Source of the DNA: Lysobacter sp. FW306-1B-D06B
Lineage (GTDB): Bacteria > Pseudomonadota > Gammaproteobacteria > Xanthomonadales > Xanthomonadaceae
Length of the DNA stretch: 64,000 nucleotides
NCBI RefSeq assembly: GCF_038446665.1
Contig: NZ_CP151802.1
Span: 1,736,001 to 1,800,000, forward strand
Direction: 5' to 3'
Part shown: positions 48,113-59,831 of the stretch, piece after piece
Numbering within the stretch: position 1 is the first letter of the stretch
Layout of the letters: each line of letters opens with the position of its first letter
Notes under the pieces: generated by a model
What the model saw: only the letters and a program-made list of their open reading frames with translations
Told to the model about the DNA's origin: nothing
Database searches by the model: none
Translations under genes and position numbers: made by a program

Positions 48113-50130
48113 GCACTGTGATGGATAGCGCTGCCGGCAAGGGCCGCAATCTTGGCGTCAATACCTGGCTGGTCGTGCTGGGCGTATCGGTGCTCATCTT
48201 CGGTCTGAATACCGGCTACGCGACGTGGAAGGCCGCGCGCCTGGGCGGAGCGAGCTCCTCGGCCTCGGACCTGCAGGTGAACTCGCAGAAGCTGGCCGTG
48301 CAGGGCCAGGAAGCGGTGAGCGGTGACGCCGCCGCGTTCGCCGCGTTCAAGGAAACCCGCTCGGCGATCGTGCAGGACGTGGAGCAGCTCAACGCCAACT
48401 TCGGCGACACCGCCGGCGTCTCCGGCCCGATCCGCACCGTGACCGAAACCTGGGGCCCGCTCGGCAAGAGCGCCGACCAGGTGGTCGCCAGCGAAAAGGC
48501 CGTGCTGGCCCTGGCCGGCAACGCCGACAGCTTCGCCAGCCGCGTGCCGCAGCTGCAGGCGCGCCTGGACGAACTGGTCCGCGCGATGTCGGCTTCCGGC
48601 TCGCCGTCCTCGCAGGTCTACATCGCCCTGCGCCAGGTGGTGCTGTCGGGCAAGATGGCCGAGCGCATCACGCAGATCCGCGCTGGCGGCAGCGGTGCAG
48701 CCCTCGCCGGTGAAGCGCTGGGTCGCGACGCCGCGGTGTTCGGCAACGTGCTGACCGGCCTGCGCAAGGGCGACGCCGCGTTCGGCGTGACCCCGCTGGG
48801 CAACTCCAACGCGATCGCCGCGCTCGGCCAGGCCGAGACGCTGTGGCTGGAAATGAAGAAGGACCTGGACGCGATCCTGTCGTCCTCGCAGAACCTGTTC
48901 GCCGCGCAGGCCGCGGCCGAGTCGATCACCGGCGGCTCCAACAAGCTGCTGACCGACAGCCAGGGCCTGTTCCGCGCCTTCACCTCGTTCGGTTCGGTGC
49001 GCAGCACCAATCCGATCGGCCACATCCTGGTGTCCATCGTCTCGGGCTTGATCGCGCTGTTCGCGATCGTCTTCCTGGTCGTCTCGCTGAACAGCCAGCA
49101 GAAGAAGCGCTACCTGACCACGAAGGAACTCAACGACCGTAACCAGGAGGCGATCATGCGCCTGCTGGACGAAATGGGTTCGCTCGCAGAAGGCGACCTG
49201 ACCGTGAAGGCGACCGTGACCGAGGACATGACCGGCGCGATCGCGGACTCGATCAACTTCGCCGTCGAACAGCTGCGCAGCCTGGTGCAGACCATTACCG
49301 ACACCTCGGTGCAGGTCGCCGCCAGCGCGCAGGAAACGCAGGCCACCGCCATGCACCTGGCCGAAGCCGCAGAGCACCAGGCGCAGGAGATCAACTCCGC
49401 TTCCAGCCGTATCAGTGAAATCGCGGCCTCGATCAACCAGGTGTCGCGCAACTCGGCCGAATCGGCGGACGTGGCGCAGCGCTCGGTGCAGATCGCGACC
49501 AAGGGTGCGGGCGTGGTGCGCCAGACGATCGCGGGCATGGACAGCATTCGCGACCAGATCCAGGAAACCTCGAAGCGAATCAAGCGACTGGGCGAGTCGT
49601 CGCAGGAAATCGGCTCGATCGTGGAACTGATCAACGACATCTCGGAACAGACGAACATCCTGGCGCTGAACGCGGCAATTCAGGCGGCTTCGGCCGGTGA
49701 AGCGGGCCGCGGCTTCGCGGTCGTGGCGGACGAAGTGCAGCGACTCGCAGAACGTGCGTCCAACGCGACCAAGCGAATCGAAACGCTGGTCCAGACGATT
49801 CAGTCCGACACCAACGAAGCGGTGTCCTCGATGGAACAGACGACCTCCGAAGTGGTCGCCGGTGCGCGACTGGCCGAGGACGCGGGTACCGCGCTGGGCG
49901 AGATCGAAAAGGTGTCGTCGGACCTGTCGAACCTCATTCAGGGCATCTCGAGCGCGGCGCAGCAGCAGTCCAGCGCGGCATCGAACATCACCGCGACGAT
50001 GAACACCATCCAGTCGATTACCGCGCAGACCTCGCAGGGTGCGAACCAGACGGCGGCCTCGATTGGAAACCTGGCGCAACTGGCCGCCGACCTGCGTCGC
50101 TCGGTCGCCGACTTCAAGCTGCCGGCCTGA
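48109..50130 (+). CDS. pilJ: Type IV pilus methyl-accepting chemotaxis receptor PilJ
   Basis: 673 residues. Two membrane helices (about 17-37 [17 protein letters not shown]; about 304-327 [20 protein letters not shown]) enclose a periplasmic PilJ-type helical sensor that in Pseudomonas contacts retracted pilin. HAMP-like segment and a long coiled coil follow, with the signalling tip [20 protein letters not shown] and [20 protein letters not shown]. The start at 48109 overlaps pilI; the in-frame ATG at 48007 lies inside pilI. The usual methyltransferase gene pilK does not follow. Confidence 0.96.
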   Translation: MSTVMDSAAGKGRNLGVNTWLVVLGVSVLIFGLNTGYATWKAARLGGASSSASDLQVNSQKLAVQGQEAVSGDAAAFAAFKETRSAIVQDVEQLNANFGDTAGVSGPIRTVTETWGPLGKSADQVVASEKAVLALAGNADSFASRVPQLQARLDELVRAMSASGSPSSQVYIALRQVVLSGKMAERITQIRAGGSGAALAGEALGRDAAVFGNVLTGLRKGDAAFGVTPLGNSNAIAALGQAETLWLEMKKDLDAILSSSQNLFAAQAAAESITGGSNKLLTDSQGLFRAFTSFGSVRSTNPIGHILVSIVSGLIALFAIVFLVVSLNSQQKKRYLTTKELNDRNQEAIMRLLDEMGSLAEGDLTVKATVTEDMTGAIADSINFAVEQLRSLVQTITDTSVQVAASAQETQATAMHLAEAAEHQAQEINSASSRISEIAASINQVSRNSAESADVAQRSVQIATKGAGVVRQTIAGMDSIRDQIQETSKRIKRLGESSQEIGSIVELINDISEQTNILALNAAIQAASAGEAGRGFAVVADEVQRLAERASNATKRIETLVQTIQSDTNEAVSSMEQTTSEVVAGARLAEDAGTALGEIEKVSSDLSNLIQGISSAAQQQSSAASNITATMNTIQSITAQTSQGANQTAASIGNLAQLAADLRRSVADFKLPA

Positions 50131-50224
50131 CGGGCGGATCGGAACAAGGTCGGGTCACGATGAACAGCTTCAGCCCCGGATGGCGCCCCAGGTCGCGCCA
50201 CCTTGCATCCATGCGAGGTGAGCG

Positions 50225-53200
50225 ATGACCGTGATGCGCGAGGCGATCGACACCACCACGCTCGGCTGGATCAAGCCGGAGCTGGATGAAACCCTGCGCC
50301 TGGCCCAGCAGGAGATCGAGGCGTACGCCGAGAATCCCGCCGACAGCGGCCGCATGCGCCAGTGCGCCGAGCAACTGCACCAGGTGCACGGCACGCTGCG
50401 CATGGTCGAGTTGTATGCCCCGGCGATGGTCGCCGAGGAAATGGAGCGCCTGGCGCTCGCGCTGCAGCAGGGCAAGGTCGCCGATCGCGACGAAGCCTGC
50501 GCGGCGCTGATGCGCGGCGTGGTCCTGCTGCCCGACTACCTGGAACGCCTGCAGGGCGGCCATCGCGATATTCCGATCGTGCTGCTGCCGCTGCTCAACG
50601 AACTACGCGCCACGCGCGGCGAGGCGGGCCTCAACGAAAGCGTGCTGTTCGCGCCGGACCTCGACCGTCCGCTGCCGGCCAACCTGCCCAGCGCGCTGCC
50701 GAGCAACGCGCCGGTGCGCGGTGCTTCGTCGTCGCACCTCACCGCCTTGCGCGATGCGCTGGCAACCTGGCCGGAAGAGGGCAACCCGGCGCAGCCGGAG
50801 AAGCTCGCCGCGGCCATCGACGGCCTGCTTGGCGAAGTCATCCTGGAACCCGTGCGCCGCATGCTGTGGGTCGCGTCCTCCGTGGCCGGTGCGCTGCGCG
50901 ACGGCGCGCTGCCGCCCACGCGCGCGCTGCGCCAGGCCTTCGGCGGCGTCGAGCGCGAAGCGCGCCTGATGCTGGCCGACGACGGTTTCGGCGCTCATCG
51001 CTCCGAACCGGCCGCCGAACCGACCCGCCAGCTGCTCTATCACGTCGCCCACAGCGACGGCCGCCATCCGGCGCTGGACGACCTGCGCCACACCTTCGAA
51101 CTCGCCGCGCACCTGCCGAGCGAATCCGAACTCGAACACGCCCGCGGCTCGCTTTCCGGCCGCAACCGCGCGCTGCTGGACACCGTCGCCGCGGCGATCA
51201 AGGAAGACCTGCTGCGCGTCAAGGACGCGCTCGACCTGCACCTGCGCACCGGCCAGACCGACGTCGCCGAGCTCAAGCCGCAGGTGGAAGCGCTCGGCCG
51301 CGTCAGCGACACGCTCGGCATGATGGGCCTGGGCGTCGCCCGTACCGTCGTGATGCAGCAGCGCGATGCGATGCACGAGATCGTCTCCGGCAAGCGTCCG
51401 GCCGACGAGGGCGCGCTGCTCGACGTCGCCGGTGCACTGCTTTACGTCGACGCCTCGCTGGACGACCAGGTCTCGCGCCTTGGCCTGCCCGACAGCGGCG
51501 CCGAAGACGATCTGCTCGCCGGCGAAGCACGCAAGGTGCTCGACGTGCTCGTGCGCGAAGCCATCGCCAACTTCGGCGATGCGCGCCAGGCGTTCGTGGC
51601 CTTCGTGGAAACCAACTGGGATCACGCCGAACTGGCCGAAGTCCCGCGCGTGCTGGACGAAGTCGCCGGTGCGCTGCGCATGCTGGAACTGCCGCAGCCG
51701 GCCGACTACCTCGCAGGCGTGAAGCGCTACACCGAGGTCGAGCTGATCGGCCGCAAGCGCGTGCCCAACGGCCAGCAACTGGACACGCTGGCCGACGCGC
51801 TCGCCAGCCTGGAGTACTACCTCGAAGCGCTGCGCGAGCAGCGCCCGAACCGCAACCACATCCTGGACATCACGCGCCAGAGTCTGGAAGCGCTGCGTTA
51901 CTGGCCGCTGCCGGAGTTCGACATCGCCGCCACGATGGCGCCGACCTCGCCGATCAGCCGCGAGGAACTGGCGCGCGTGCCGGAGTTCGAGCTGACCGAC
52001 GAGATCACGCTTGGCACGCCGGTCGCGCCCGCGTTCGACGCCAGCGCGCTCTCCTCGGCGACGCTCGCGGCCGAAGTTCCGGTCGCGCAGGTGCCGACCG
52101 CCGCACCGACGCCCGCGCCGGCGCCGGTCGCCAGCACGCCGCAGCAGGTCACCGCCGGCGGCTTCGAGCACAGCGACGACATCGACGACGAGATCCGCGA
52201 GGTCTTCCTCGAGGAGCTCGACGAAGAGATCCGTCACCTGGGCGACCTGCTCCCGGAATGGCACGCCCTGCCGGAAGACAGCGAGCGCCTGCGTCCGATC
52301 CGCCGCGTATTCCACACGCTCAAGGGTTCCGGCCGCCTGGTCGGCGCCAAGACGCTGGGCGAGTTCAGCTGGCGCATCGAGAACCTGCTCAACCGCGTAC
52401 TCGACGGCACCCGTCCGGCCAGCCCGGCGGTGATCGGCCTGGTCGGCCACGCTTACGCCGCACTGCCGCAGCTGCACGCCGCGCTGCGCAATGAAGGCGC
52501 CATCACCGCCGACCTGGCGGCGATGGAAGCCCATGCCGAGCGCCTGGCCGAAGGCGACGAAACGATCTTCACGCCGGCCGCGCCGAAGCTCGCAGCGGCC
52601 GTGGAGCCGGCGGTCGAGGCGATCGAGCCGGTCATCGAGCCGGTCATCGCGCCGGAGGCCGAAGAGATCATCCTGGAAGCCGTCAGCTTCGACGGCCTAG
52701 ACAGCGGCGCGATCGAAGTCGAGGAAATCAACTTCGACGACGTCCCCGTCCTCGACGCCGAGCCGGTGCTGGAACCCGAACCCGGCGTGCCGGCCTCGGT
52801 GGATTCGGTGCTGCTGGAAATCCTCGACGCCGAGGTCAGCGGTCACCTGGTCACGATCGAGCAGTGGCTGGCCGCCTCGCAGGTGCAGCCGCGCCCGGCC
52901 GACGATGGCCTGCAGCGCTCGTTCCACACGCTCAACGGCGCCTTCGCCATGACCGAGGTGCCGGTGATCACCGACATCACCGGTCCGACCGAGGTGTACG
53001 TCAAGCGCCTGCTGGCCCTGGGCCAGCCGGCCAGCACCGACGGCGTGGCCGCGATGGGCGAGGTTGCCGAGGCGATCCGCCGCACGCTGGCGACGTTGAA
53101 GTCCCCGTCGCCGCGCATCCCCGCCTTCGAAGGCCTCGCCGAGCGCATGCGTGCGCTGCGCGACAGCCTGCCGGATGCACGCCAGCCGATGACGGCCGAT

Positions 53201-56200
53201 CCGATCGAGGTCGAAGCGACGCTTTCGGCGATCGACCTGAGCGAGTTCACCGATCTGGCTGCCGATGTCGGCCCGGATTACCTCGCCGACCCGGCCGCGC
53301 AGGCCGAGCGCATCGAGGCCGAACTGGCCGAAGCGCGCCGCATCGAAGCCGAACGCGAAGCGATCGAGCGTGCCAACTCGGGGCGCGTGGAAATCGAGCG
53401 CCTGGAAGCCGAACGTTTCGCGCTGGAGGAACAGCAGCGCGAAGCCGAGCGCCTGGCCCTGCTCAAGCGCGAGGAAGAAGCGCGCCAGGAAGCCGAGCGC
53501 CTGGAAGCGGAGCGCATGGCTGCCGAAGCGGCCGAAGCCGAGCGACTTGCTGCGGAGCAGGCCGAAGCCGAACGCCTCGCCGCCGAGCAGGCCGAAGCCG
53601 AACGCATCGCCGCCGAGCAGGCCGAAGCCGAACGCCTGGCTGCCGAAGCCGCGCAGCGTGCGCAAGCCGAAGCGCAGGCCGAGGCCGAAGCGCAGCGCGT
53701 GGCCGCGCAAGCCGCCGCCGCGCTGGCCGAACAGCAGCGCATCGAAGCCGAGCTGCTCGAAGCCGAGCGCATCGCCACCGAGCGCCTGGAAGCCGAACGC
53801 CTGGAAGCCGCACGCATCGCGGACGAAGAGGCCGAATACGCGCGCCTGGAAGCCGAATACGCCGAAGCCGACCGCGCCGCGCGCGAACAGCAGACGGCGC
53901 TCGAAGCCACGGCCGTCGGCCATGCCTTCATCGACGCGCCCGCCATCGGCGACGTCCGTGACGGGCTGCCGGAGGTCGAGGAATTCGCGCAGGACGCTTC
54001 GGCCGAAGCGCCGGCCGCGGACGAACCCGTCGCCGCGCCGGTCACGCCCGAAGCGCAGGAGCCGGCCGTGGCCGCGCTCATCGCGCACGCGCTGGCCAGC
54101 AACGACGATCCGGACGAAGCGCTGGACCTGAGCGAACTCGATCCGGAGCTGGTCGACATCTTCGTCGAGGAAGCCAGCGACCTGCTCGACCACTCCGACG
54201 GCCTGCTCGCGCAGCTGCGCGAAGCACCGACCGAGCGCGAGACGCTGGTGGGCATGCAGCGCGACCTGCACACCATCAAGGGTGGCGCGCGCATGGCCGG
54301 CATCATGGCCGTGGGCGAACTCGGCCACGCGATGGAATCGCTGCTGGAAGCGGTGGTGGAAAACCGCTGCGAACTCGGCCGCGATGGCGTGCCGCTGCTG
54401 GAGCGCGGTTTCGACCGCCTGCACGCGATGGTCACCCGCGTCGGCGAACGCCGCGCGATCGCCATGCCGGAAGCGCTCATCGCAGAATTCGACGCGCGAG
54501 CCCGCGGCGAGACCACGCTCGGCCACCTGGCCGCGGCGGTCGCCGCTGCGCCGGCAAAGCCGGCACCGACGCCGGCTCCGACGCCGGCACCCAAGCCCGT
54601 CGTCGCCGAGCCGGTGCACACGGATGCCGACGAGTCGCACGCCGACCTCAAGCCGCTGTCGGCCCCGATCAGCGACCAGCCGGTCGGCGACGAAGACGAC
54701 ATCGGCGTGCGTGCGCCGCAGGAACAGGTGCGAATCCGCGCCGACCTGCTCGACCGCCTCGTCAACTACGCCGGTGAAGTCGCGATCTATCGCGCCCGCC
54801 TGGAACAGCAGCTGGGCGCCTTCCGTGGCGCGATCGCGGAAATGGCCGCGACCAACACGCGTATGCGCGACCAGCTGCGCCGCCTGGAAATCGAAACCGA
54901 AGCGCAGATCGTCGCGCGCTACCAGCGCGAAGGCGACGACGGCGAGCAGGCATTCGATCCGCTGGAACTCGACCAGTTCTCCACGCTGCAGCAGCTCTCG
55001 CGCGCGCTGGCCGAATCGGCCGCCGACCAGACCAGCCTGCAGACCACGCTCGACGACCTGACGCGCCAGTACGAAACGCTGCTGCTGCAACAGTCGCGCG
55101 TGAGCTCGGAGCTGCAGGAAGGCCTCATGCGCACGCGCATGGTGCCGTTCGACGGCCTGCTGCCGCGCCTGCGCCGCGTCGTGCGCCAGGCCTCGGGCGA
55201 ACTGGGCAAGCATGTCGCGCTCAAGCTCGACGGCACCCAGGGCGAACTCGATCGCAACGTGCTGGAGCGCATGACCGCGCCGCTGGAGCACATGCTCCGC
55301 AACGCCGTCGCGCACGGCCTGGAAACGCCGGACAAGCGCAAGAAGGCCGGCAAGTCCGACGAAGGCACGATCCGCATCGCGGTGCGCCGCGAAGGTTCGG
55401 AAGTGGTGCTGGAAGTCGGCGACGACGGCGCCGGCCTGAACCGCGAGGCGATCCTCAAGCGCGGCATCGAGCGTGGCCTGGTGCCCGAAGGCGTCACGCT
55501 GTCCGACGCCGCCATCGACGCGCTGATCCTGGAACCGGGCTTCTCCACCGCCGAATCGGTCAGCCGCCTGGCCGGCCGCGGCGTCGGCATGGACGTGGTC
55601 GCCAGCGAAGTCCGCCAGCTGGGCGGCACGCTCGACATCCGCTCCGTACCCGGCAAGGGCGTCACCTTCACGCTGCGCCTGCCGCAGACGCTGGCGGTCA
55701 CGCAGGCCGTGTTCGTGCGCATCGGCGAGACCACCTTCGCCGTGCCGATCGCCTCGGTGCGCGGCGTGGGCCGCATCGCCCGCGACCGCCTGGACATGGT
55801 CGACGCGACCTACCGCTACGGCGGCGAGGACTACGCGGTGCACGACCTGGGCGCGCTGGTCGGCCATGGCACGGCCAAGGCCGAAGGCCACCTGCAGATG
55901 CCGCTGCTGCTGATCCGCTCGGGCGACCTGCGCGCCGCGGTGTGCGTCGACCAGGTGGTCGGCAATCGCGAAATCGTGGTGAAGCCGGTCGGCCCGCAGG
56001 TCGCATCGGTGCCGGGCATCTTCGGCGCCACCATCATGGGTGACGGCCGCGTCGTGGTGATCCTGGACGTCGCGCCGCTGGTGCGCCGCCAGCAGCTGTT
56101 GCCGCGCGACTTCGTGGCCGTGCCGGAAGCGCCGGTGGAAACGCGCCGCGTGCCGCTGGTCATGGTGGTCGACGACTCGGTCACGATGCGCAAGGTCACC

Positions 56201-56539
56201 GGCCGCGTGCTGGAGCGCCACAACTTCGAGGTCATGACCGCGAAGGACGGCATCGACGCGCTGGAACGCATGGCCGAACGCGTGCCGGACCTGATGCTGC
56301 TCGACATCGAAATGCCGCGCATGGACGGTTACGAGCTGGCCACCGCGATGAAGGGCGACTCGCGCCTGCGTGGTGTGCCGATCGTGATGATCACGTCGCG
56401 TACCGGCGACAAGCACCGCCAGCGCGCGTTCGAGATCGGCGTGGAACGCTACCTCGGCAAGCCGTACCAGGAGCCGGAACTGGTCCGCAACGTGTACGAG
56501 CTGCTCGGCATCAATGCAGGGGCCACGCGGAATGAGTGA
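50225..56539 (+). CDS. chpA: Hybrid chemosensory histidine kinase ChpA (PilL)
   Basis: 2104 residues. From N to C: helical Hpt-like FimL-type region (about 1-450); an Hpt domain with His697 in [12 protein letters not shown]; a second with His901 in FHTLNGAF; a charged coiled coil (about 1030-1225, Glu/Ala/Arg repeats); an Hpt with His1349 in [12 protein letters not shown]; CheA dimerisation (about 1500-1580); ATPase core with N-box [12 protein letters not shown] (Asn1693) and GDDGAGLNR; CheW-like domain; and a receiver with Asp2027 in [14 protein letters not shown]. It phosphorylates PilG and PilH. Pseudomonas ChpA has eight Xpt/Hpt sites, so this one has fewer clear ones. The gene begins 94 bases after pilJ. 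Confidence 0.96.
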   Translation: MTVMREAIDTTTLGWIKPELDETLRLAQQEIEAYAENPADSGRMRQCAEQLHQVHGTLRMVELYAPAMVAEEMERLALALQQGKVADRDEACAALMRGVVLLPDYLERLQGGHRDIPIVLLPLLNELRATRGEAGLNESVLFAPDLDRPLPANLPSALPSNAPVRGASSSHLTALRDALATWPEEGNPAQPEKLAAAIDGLLGEVILEPVRRMLWVASSVAGALRDGALPPTRALRQAFGGVEREARLMLADDGFGAHRSEPAAEPTRQLLYHVAHSDGRHPALDDLRHTFELAAHLPSESELEHARGSLSGRNRALLDTVAAAIKEDLLRVKDALDLHLRTGQTDVAELKPQVEALGRVSDTLGMMGLGVARTVVMQQRDAMHEIVSGKRPADEGALLDVAGALLYVDASLDDQVSRLGLPDSGAEDDLLAGEARKVLDVLVREAIANFGDARQAFVAFVETNWDHAELAEVPRVLDEVAGALRMLELPQPADYLAGVKRYTEVELIGRKRVPNGQQLDTLADALASLEYYLEALREQRPNRNHILDITRQSLEALRYWPLPEFDIAATMAPTSPISREELARVPEFELTDEITLGTPVAPAFDASALSSATLAAEVPVAQVPTAAPTPAPAPVASTPQQVTAGGFEHSDDIDDEIREVFLEELDEEIRHLGDLLPEWHALPEDSERLRPIRRVFHTLKGSGRLVGAKTLGEFSWRIENLLNRVLDGTRPASPAVIGLVGHAYAALPQLHAALRNEGAITADLAAMEAHAERLAEGDETIFTPAAPKLAAAVEPAVEAIEPVIEPVIAPEAEEIILEAVSFDGLDSGAIEVEEINFDDVPVLDAEPVLEPEPGVPASVDSVLLEILDAEVSGHLVTIEQWLAASQVQPRPADDGLQRSFHTLNGAFAMTEVPVITDITGPTEVYVKRLLALGQPASTDGVAAMGEVAEAIRRTLATLKSPSPRIPAFEGLAERMRALRDSLPDARQPMTADPIEVEATLSAIDLSEFTDLAADVGPDYLADPAAQAERIEAELAEARRIEAEREAIERANSGRVEIERLEAERFALEEQQREAERLALLKREEEARQEAERLEAERMAAEAAEAERLAAEQAEAERLAAEQAEAERIAAEQAEAERLAAEAAQRAQAEAQAEAEAQRVAAQAAAALAEQQRIEAELLEAERIATERLEAERLEAARIADEEAEYARLEAEYAEADRAAREQQTALEATAVGHAFIDAPAIGDVRDGLPEVEEFAQDASAEAPAADEPVAAPVTPEAQEPAVAALIAHALASNDDPDEALDLSELDPELVDIFVEEASDLLDHSDGLLAQLREAPTERETLVGMQRDLHTIKGGARMAGIMAVGELGHAMESLLEAVVENRCELGRDGVPLLERGFDRLHAMVTRVGERRAIAMPEALIAEFDARARGETTLGHLAAAVAAAPAKPAPTPAPTPAPKPVVAEPVHTDADESHADLKPLSAPISDQPVGDEDDIGVRAPQEQVRIRADLLDRLVNYAGEVAIYRARLEQQLGAFRGAIAEMAATNTRMRDQLRRLEIETEAQIVARYQREGDDGEQAFDPLELDQFSTLQQLSRALAESAADQTSLQTTLDDLTRQYETLLLQQSRVSSELQEGLMRTRMVPFDGLLPRLRRVVRQASGELGKHVALKLDGTQGELDRNVLERMTAPLEHMLRNAVAHGLETPDKRKKAGKSDEGTIRIAVRREGSEVVLEVGDDGAGLNREAILKRGIERGLVPEGVTLSDAAIDALILEPGFSTAESVSRLAGRGVGMDVVASEVRQLGGTLDIRSVPGKGVTFTLRLPQTLAVTQAVFVRIGETTFAVPIASVRGVGRIARDRLDMVDATYRYGGEDYAVHDLGALVGHGTAKAEGHLQMPLLLIRSGDLRAAVCVDQVVGNREIVVKPVGPQVASVPGIFGATIMGDGRVVVILDVAPLVRRQQLLPRDFVAVPEAPVETRRVPLVMVVDDSVTMRKVTGRVLERHNFEVMTAKDGIDALERMAERVPDLMLLDIEMPRMDGYELATAMKGDSRLRGVPIVMITSRTGDKHRQRAFEIGVERYLGKPYQEPELVRNVYELLGINAGATRNE
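53521..53650 (+). repeat. 30-base tandem repeats inside chpA
   Basis: About four copies of a 30-base unit coding for [14 protein letters not shown] decapeptides, nearly identical at the DNA level. They lie in the Glu/Ala/Arg coiled coil. Such repeats can expand or contract by slippage without a frame change. Too short and coding, so not a CRISPR array. Confidence 0.75.
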
Positions 56540-58208
56540 GTCTTCGCGTCGCGCGGTCCTTCTGGCGCGACCGGGCGCTGCCTGCGAACGCTTGCGCTCG
56601 GCGCTGGCCGACGCAGGCGCCAACGTGGTGCTGGAAGCCGACCCGACCACGCTGCAGCTCGACGCGCTCGGGCAGGTCTCGCCGCAGGTGGTGGTGGTCG
56701 CGCTGGATCCGGTCACCGAGGACGTGATCGAGCGTTTCGATCCCGTCCTCGCCGACCCGTCGGTGGAAGTGATCTACGAAGAAGCCGCGCTGGCCGCGAC
56801 CCGTGAGGGTTGGGACCTGGCGCGCTGGGTGCGTCATCTCGCCGCCAAGCTGCACGGCCACGGCGACGTGCTGCCGCCGGGCCACGAACCCGAAGGCATG
56901 GAGCCGCCGGAACCGCCGGTGGCCGTCGCGCCGCAGGTGGTCGAAGTCGCGGCGCCGGCCGTCGAAGTCGCCGCGCCCGCGGAACCGCCGCGCGTGGTGG
57001 ACGTGTCCGCCGCGCCGCCGCAGATCGCCACGCAGGCCGTGGAGACGATCGAAATCGCGTCGCTGATTGTCGAGCCGGTGGTCGTGCCGGTGGCCGCCAC
57101 GCCTGTGGCGGCAGTGGAAGTCGCGACGCCGGCCGTCGAGGCCGCCGCCGCGCCGGTGACCCAGTACACGCACGAGAGCCGCCACAACCCGTTCGATCCA
57201 GTCGCCGCCGAAGCCAGCTTCGACGTTGCCGAAGCGATCGAACTGCCGCCGTCGCTGGCGGCGGTCGAACTCAGCTTCGCCGCCGACGCGCCGACGATGT
57301 CGGTGGACGAGGCCGAACTGGTGATCGAACCGTTCGAGTCCAGTTTCGATTTCGAAGTCGCCGACGCGGCACCGACTCCGGTGGTGCTGGAGACGTCGAT
57401 TCCCGAAGTCGTCGAGATGACGATGGATGCGCCGGCCGCCGAAGCGTTGGCGACCGTCACCGCCGACGCGCCGGTGCTGATGTTCGACGCCAGCCGCGAG
57501 GGCACGCTGTCCGCCGCGCCGCGCGCCGAAGTCGCCGCGCCGGCCGCGCCGGACTGGTCCTTCGCCGACGACACGCCTGCCGCTCATGCGACGCGCGAGG
57601 CGGACCCGAACCACAAGTTCCAGCGCGACCTGGGCGACATCGAGCGCCGCATCTCCGCGCTGGAGCTCGTCGAGGAGCGTCCGGTTTCGCAGTTCGGTGG
57701 TGCCGTGCTGGTGCTGGCCGGCATCGGCGGGCCGGATGCCGTGCGCCAGTTGCTCGGCGGGCTGCCGGCGGAATTCCCGCGCCCGGTGCTGGTCCAGCAG
57801 CGCCTGGACGGTGGCCGCTACGACCGTCTGGTCGCGCAGATGCAGCGCGCCACGCCGTTGCAGGTGCGCCTGGCCGAGCCGGGCCTGTTCGCGATGGCCG
57901 GCACGATCTACATCCTGCCGGCGGAAATCTCCATCACCGTGAGCGAGTCGGGCATGCGTTTCGTCGAGGGCGACGGTGACGTGCTGGCCGTGCTGCCGAC
58001 CGCCGATTCGGCGGTGCTGATGCTCAGCGGCGCCGATGCGGCGCAGGTCGATGGTGCAATGAACCTGTCGTGGGCAGGCGGTCTGGTCGCCGGTCAGGCG
58101 CCGGACGGTTGCTACGATGCCGCCGCGGCCTCGGCGCTGATCGCACGCGGCGCGCAGTCCGGCCAGCCGGCCGAACTGGCGGCGCGACTGGCCGAACGTT
58201 GGCGGTAA
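56532..58208 (+). CDS. chpB: ChpB-like protein with degenerate CheB methylesterase domain
   Basis: 558 residues. The N-terminal 125 residues resemble a receiver or its remains ([37 protein letters not shown]). Next comes a ~240-residue linker of Val/Ala/Glu/Pro repeats. The C-terminal part (about 385-558) follows the CheB methylesterase fold: [18 protein letters not shown], then [23 protein letters not shown] and LMLSGADAA. The catalytic Ser of the AS-T-G-G block is replaced (AGIGGP at 396-401), and the His of VQHM is Gln423. It should not remove methyl groups. Overlaps chpA by 8 bases. Confidence 0.85.
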   Translation: MSESSRRAVLLARPGAACERLRSALADAGANVVLEADPTTLQLDALGQVSPQVVVVALDPVTEDVIERFDPVLADPSVEVIYEEAALAATREGWDLARWVRHLAAKLHGHGDVLPPGHEPEGMEPPEPPVAVAPQVVEVAAPAVEVAAPAEPPRVVDVSAAPPQIATQAVETIEIASLIVEPVVVPVAATPVAAVEVATPAVEAAAAPVTQYTHESRHNPFDPVAAEASFDVAEAIELPPSLAAVELSFAADAPTMSVDEAELVIEPFESSFDFEVADAAPTPVVLETSIPEVVEMTMDAPAAEALATVTADAPVLMFDASREGTLSAAPRAEVAAPAAPDWSFADDTPAAHATREADPNHKFQRDLGDIERRISALELVEERPVSQFGGAVLVLAGIGGPDAVRQLLGGLPAEFPRPVLVQQRLDGGRYDRLVAQMQRATPLQVRLAEPGLFAMAGTIYILPAEISITVSESGMRFVEGDGDVLAVLPTADSAVLMLSGADAAQVDGAMNLSWAGGLVAGQAPDGCYDAAAASALIARGAQSGQPAELAARLAERWR

Positions 58209-58241
58209 GCCGCGCGAGAGATCGCGCCTAGGACTACGAAA

Positions 58242-58739
58242 ATGGCGAACGAACATCCTGCCAACACCACCGGTGCCGTCGAGAACGACATCCGCGGCGT
58301 GCTCATCCAGGTCGCCGGCGGGCGCCTGCTGCTGCCCAACGCCACCATCGCCGAAGTGCTTTCCTACGCCGAGCCGGATGCCATCGCCGATGCGCCGGAC
58401 TGGTTGCTGGGCCGCATCCGCTGGCGCGGCTGGCAGCTGCCACTGATCGCATTCGGCCGCCTCTCGGGGCTGGCCAACGAACGCGGCGGGCTGGGCAGCA
58501 AGGTGGTCGTGCTGCGTGCGCTGGGCGGCAATCCGCGCTCGCCGTACTTCGCGCTGCTGACGCAGGGCTTCCCGCGCCTGGTCACGGTGTCGCGCGATAC
58601 GCTGATGGTCGTCGACGACCACAACCCGCTGCCCAACGGCGTGCAGGCGCGCGTGCTGCTCAACGAGGACGCCGCATTCCTGCCGGACCTGGGCGTGATC
58701 GAAGAGCAGATCGGCCTGGCGCTGGCGCAGGCGGCTTGA
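58242..58739 (+). CDS. chpC: Chemotaxis adaptor ChpC (CheW-like)
   Basis: 165 residues, CheW-like domain with LIQVAGGRLLLPNATIAEVL, DWLLGRIRWRGWQLPLIAFG and RLVTVSRDTLMVVDD. It is the last recognised Pil-Chp gene and may couple additional receptors to ChpA. It starts 33 bases after the chpB-like gene. Its stop overlaps a TTG start of the following membrane gene, so the operon seems to continue. Confidence 0.9.
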   Translation: MANEHPANTTGAVENDIRGVLIQVAGGRLLLPNATIAEVLSYAEPDAIADAPDWLLGRIRWRGWQLPLIAFGRLSGLANERGGLGSKVVVLRALGGNPRSPYFALLTQGFPRLVTVSRDTLMVVDDHNPLPNGVQARVLLNEDAAFLPDLGVIEEQIGLALAQAA

Positions 58740-59812
58740 GCAAAGCGACCGCGCCTCGCTACGCCTCCGTCGACGCCCTGCGCGGCGTCACCGTCGCGGC
58801 GATGTTGCTGGTGAACAATCCCGGCGACTGGGGGCACGTCTACGCGCCACTCGAACACGCCGTCTGGCACGGCTTCACGCCGACCGACCTGATCTTCCCG
58901 ATGTTCCTGTTCATCGTCGGCGTGTCGATCGCGCTGGCGCTGATGCCGCGCGTGGAACGCGGCGACGACCCGAGCGCGCTGACGAAAACCGTGCTCGTGC
59001 GCGGCGCGCGCATCGTCGGCCTGGGTCTGCTGCTGCACCTGTGCGCGCTGTGGGCATTCGACGTGGCGCACTACCGCGTGCCGGGCGTGCTGCAACGCAT
59101 CGGCCTGTGCTTCGCGGCGGCGGGCGTGCTCGCGCTGTACACGTGGCCGCGCACGCAGTGGCTCGTATTCGGCGCGCTGCTCTTCGGTTACGGCGCGCTG
59201 CTTGCGGCGGGCGGGAGCCTGGAGCCGTTCGTGAACATCGCCAGCCGCATCGACCACGCGCTGCTGGGCGTGCACGTCTATCAGCTCGATGCGGCGACGG
59301 GACGCGGTCACGATCCCGAAGGCCTGGTCAGCACGCTGGGCGCATTGGCGACGACGTTGCTGGGCCTGCGCGCGGGCGATTGGCTGCGACGCGGCGACCG
59401 TCGCGCATTGTGGATCGCAGGCTTGATCGCCATGGCCGCGGGCCTGGCATGGTCGCTGTGGCAACCGCTCAACAAGAACCTGTGGACGCCGTCCTACGTG
59501 CTGTGGACGGGCGGCATCGCCTGCTGGGTGCTGGCGGTGTTCCATTCGCTGATCGACCTGCGCGGCTGGCCGCCGCTGGGTCGCGCGTTCGGCGTGAACG
59601 CCATCGCCGCCTACGCGGGCTCGGCCTTCATGCTCTATGCGCTGGCCGGCCTGGGCTGGCTCGATCCGCTCTACCAGCACGCGTTCGCCGGCTGGATGAC
59701 GCCGCGCTTCGGCCCGTTCGTGCCATCGCTGGCCTATGCGCTGGCGTTCGTCGCGGTGTGGTGGATCGTGGTGCGCGTGCTGGATGCGCGGCGCATCTAC
59801 TTCAAGATCTGA
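58736..59812 (+). CDS. HGSNAT-like (DUF5009) multispan membrane protein
   Basis: 358 residues from a TTG start that overlaps chpC by 4 bases (TTGA). About ten membrane helices. The N-terminus RYASVDALRGVTVAAMLLVN and NPGDWGHVYAPLEHAVWHGF, then TPTDLIFPMFLFIVGVSIAL, match the heparan-alpha-glucosaminide acetyltransferase family: the His in LEHAVWHG corresponds to the acetylated histidine. Bacterial members probably move acetyl groups across the inner membrane on to a sugar or glycan; the true acceptor is unknown. No heparan-like pathway is nearby. It may belong to pilus or envelope glycan modification. Confidence 0.88.
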   Translation: MSKATAPRYASVDALRGVTVAAMLLVNNPGDWGHVYAPLEHAVWHGFTPTDLIFPMFLFIVGVSIALALMPRVERGDDPSALTKTVLVRGARIVGLGLLLHLCALWAFDVAHYRVPGVLQRIGLCFAAAGVLALYTWPRTQWLVFGALLFGYGALLAAGGSLEPFVNIASRIDHALLGVHVYQLDAATGRGHDPEGLVSTLGALATTLLGLRAGDWLRRGDRRALWIAGLIAMAAGLAWSLWQPLNKNLWTPSYVLWTGGIACWVLAVFHSLIDLRGWPPLGRAFGVNAIAAYAGSAFMLYALAGLGWLDPLYQHAFAGWMTPRFGPFVPSLAYALAFVAVWWIVVRVLDARRIYFKI

Positions 59813-59831
59813 GCGGGCGTTCGACGGCGCG

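Noticed and set aside
53521..53650. CRISPR-like array
   Set aside because: The 30-base repeats are contiguous without spacers and lie in frame in chpA, coding for a coiled coil.
52697..56716. 1339-residue open frame antisense to chpA
   Set aside because: Composition is His/Arg/Gln/Ala-rich with no domain, and it mirrors the codon bias of the GC-rich chpA strand. The plus strand carries clear kinase motifs.
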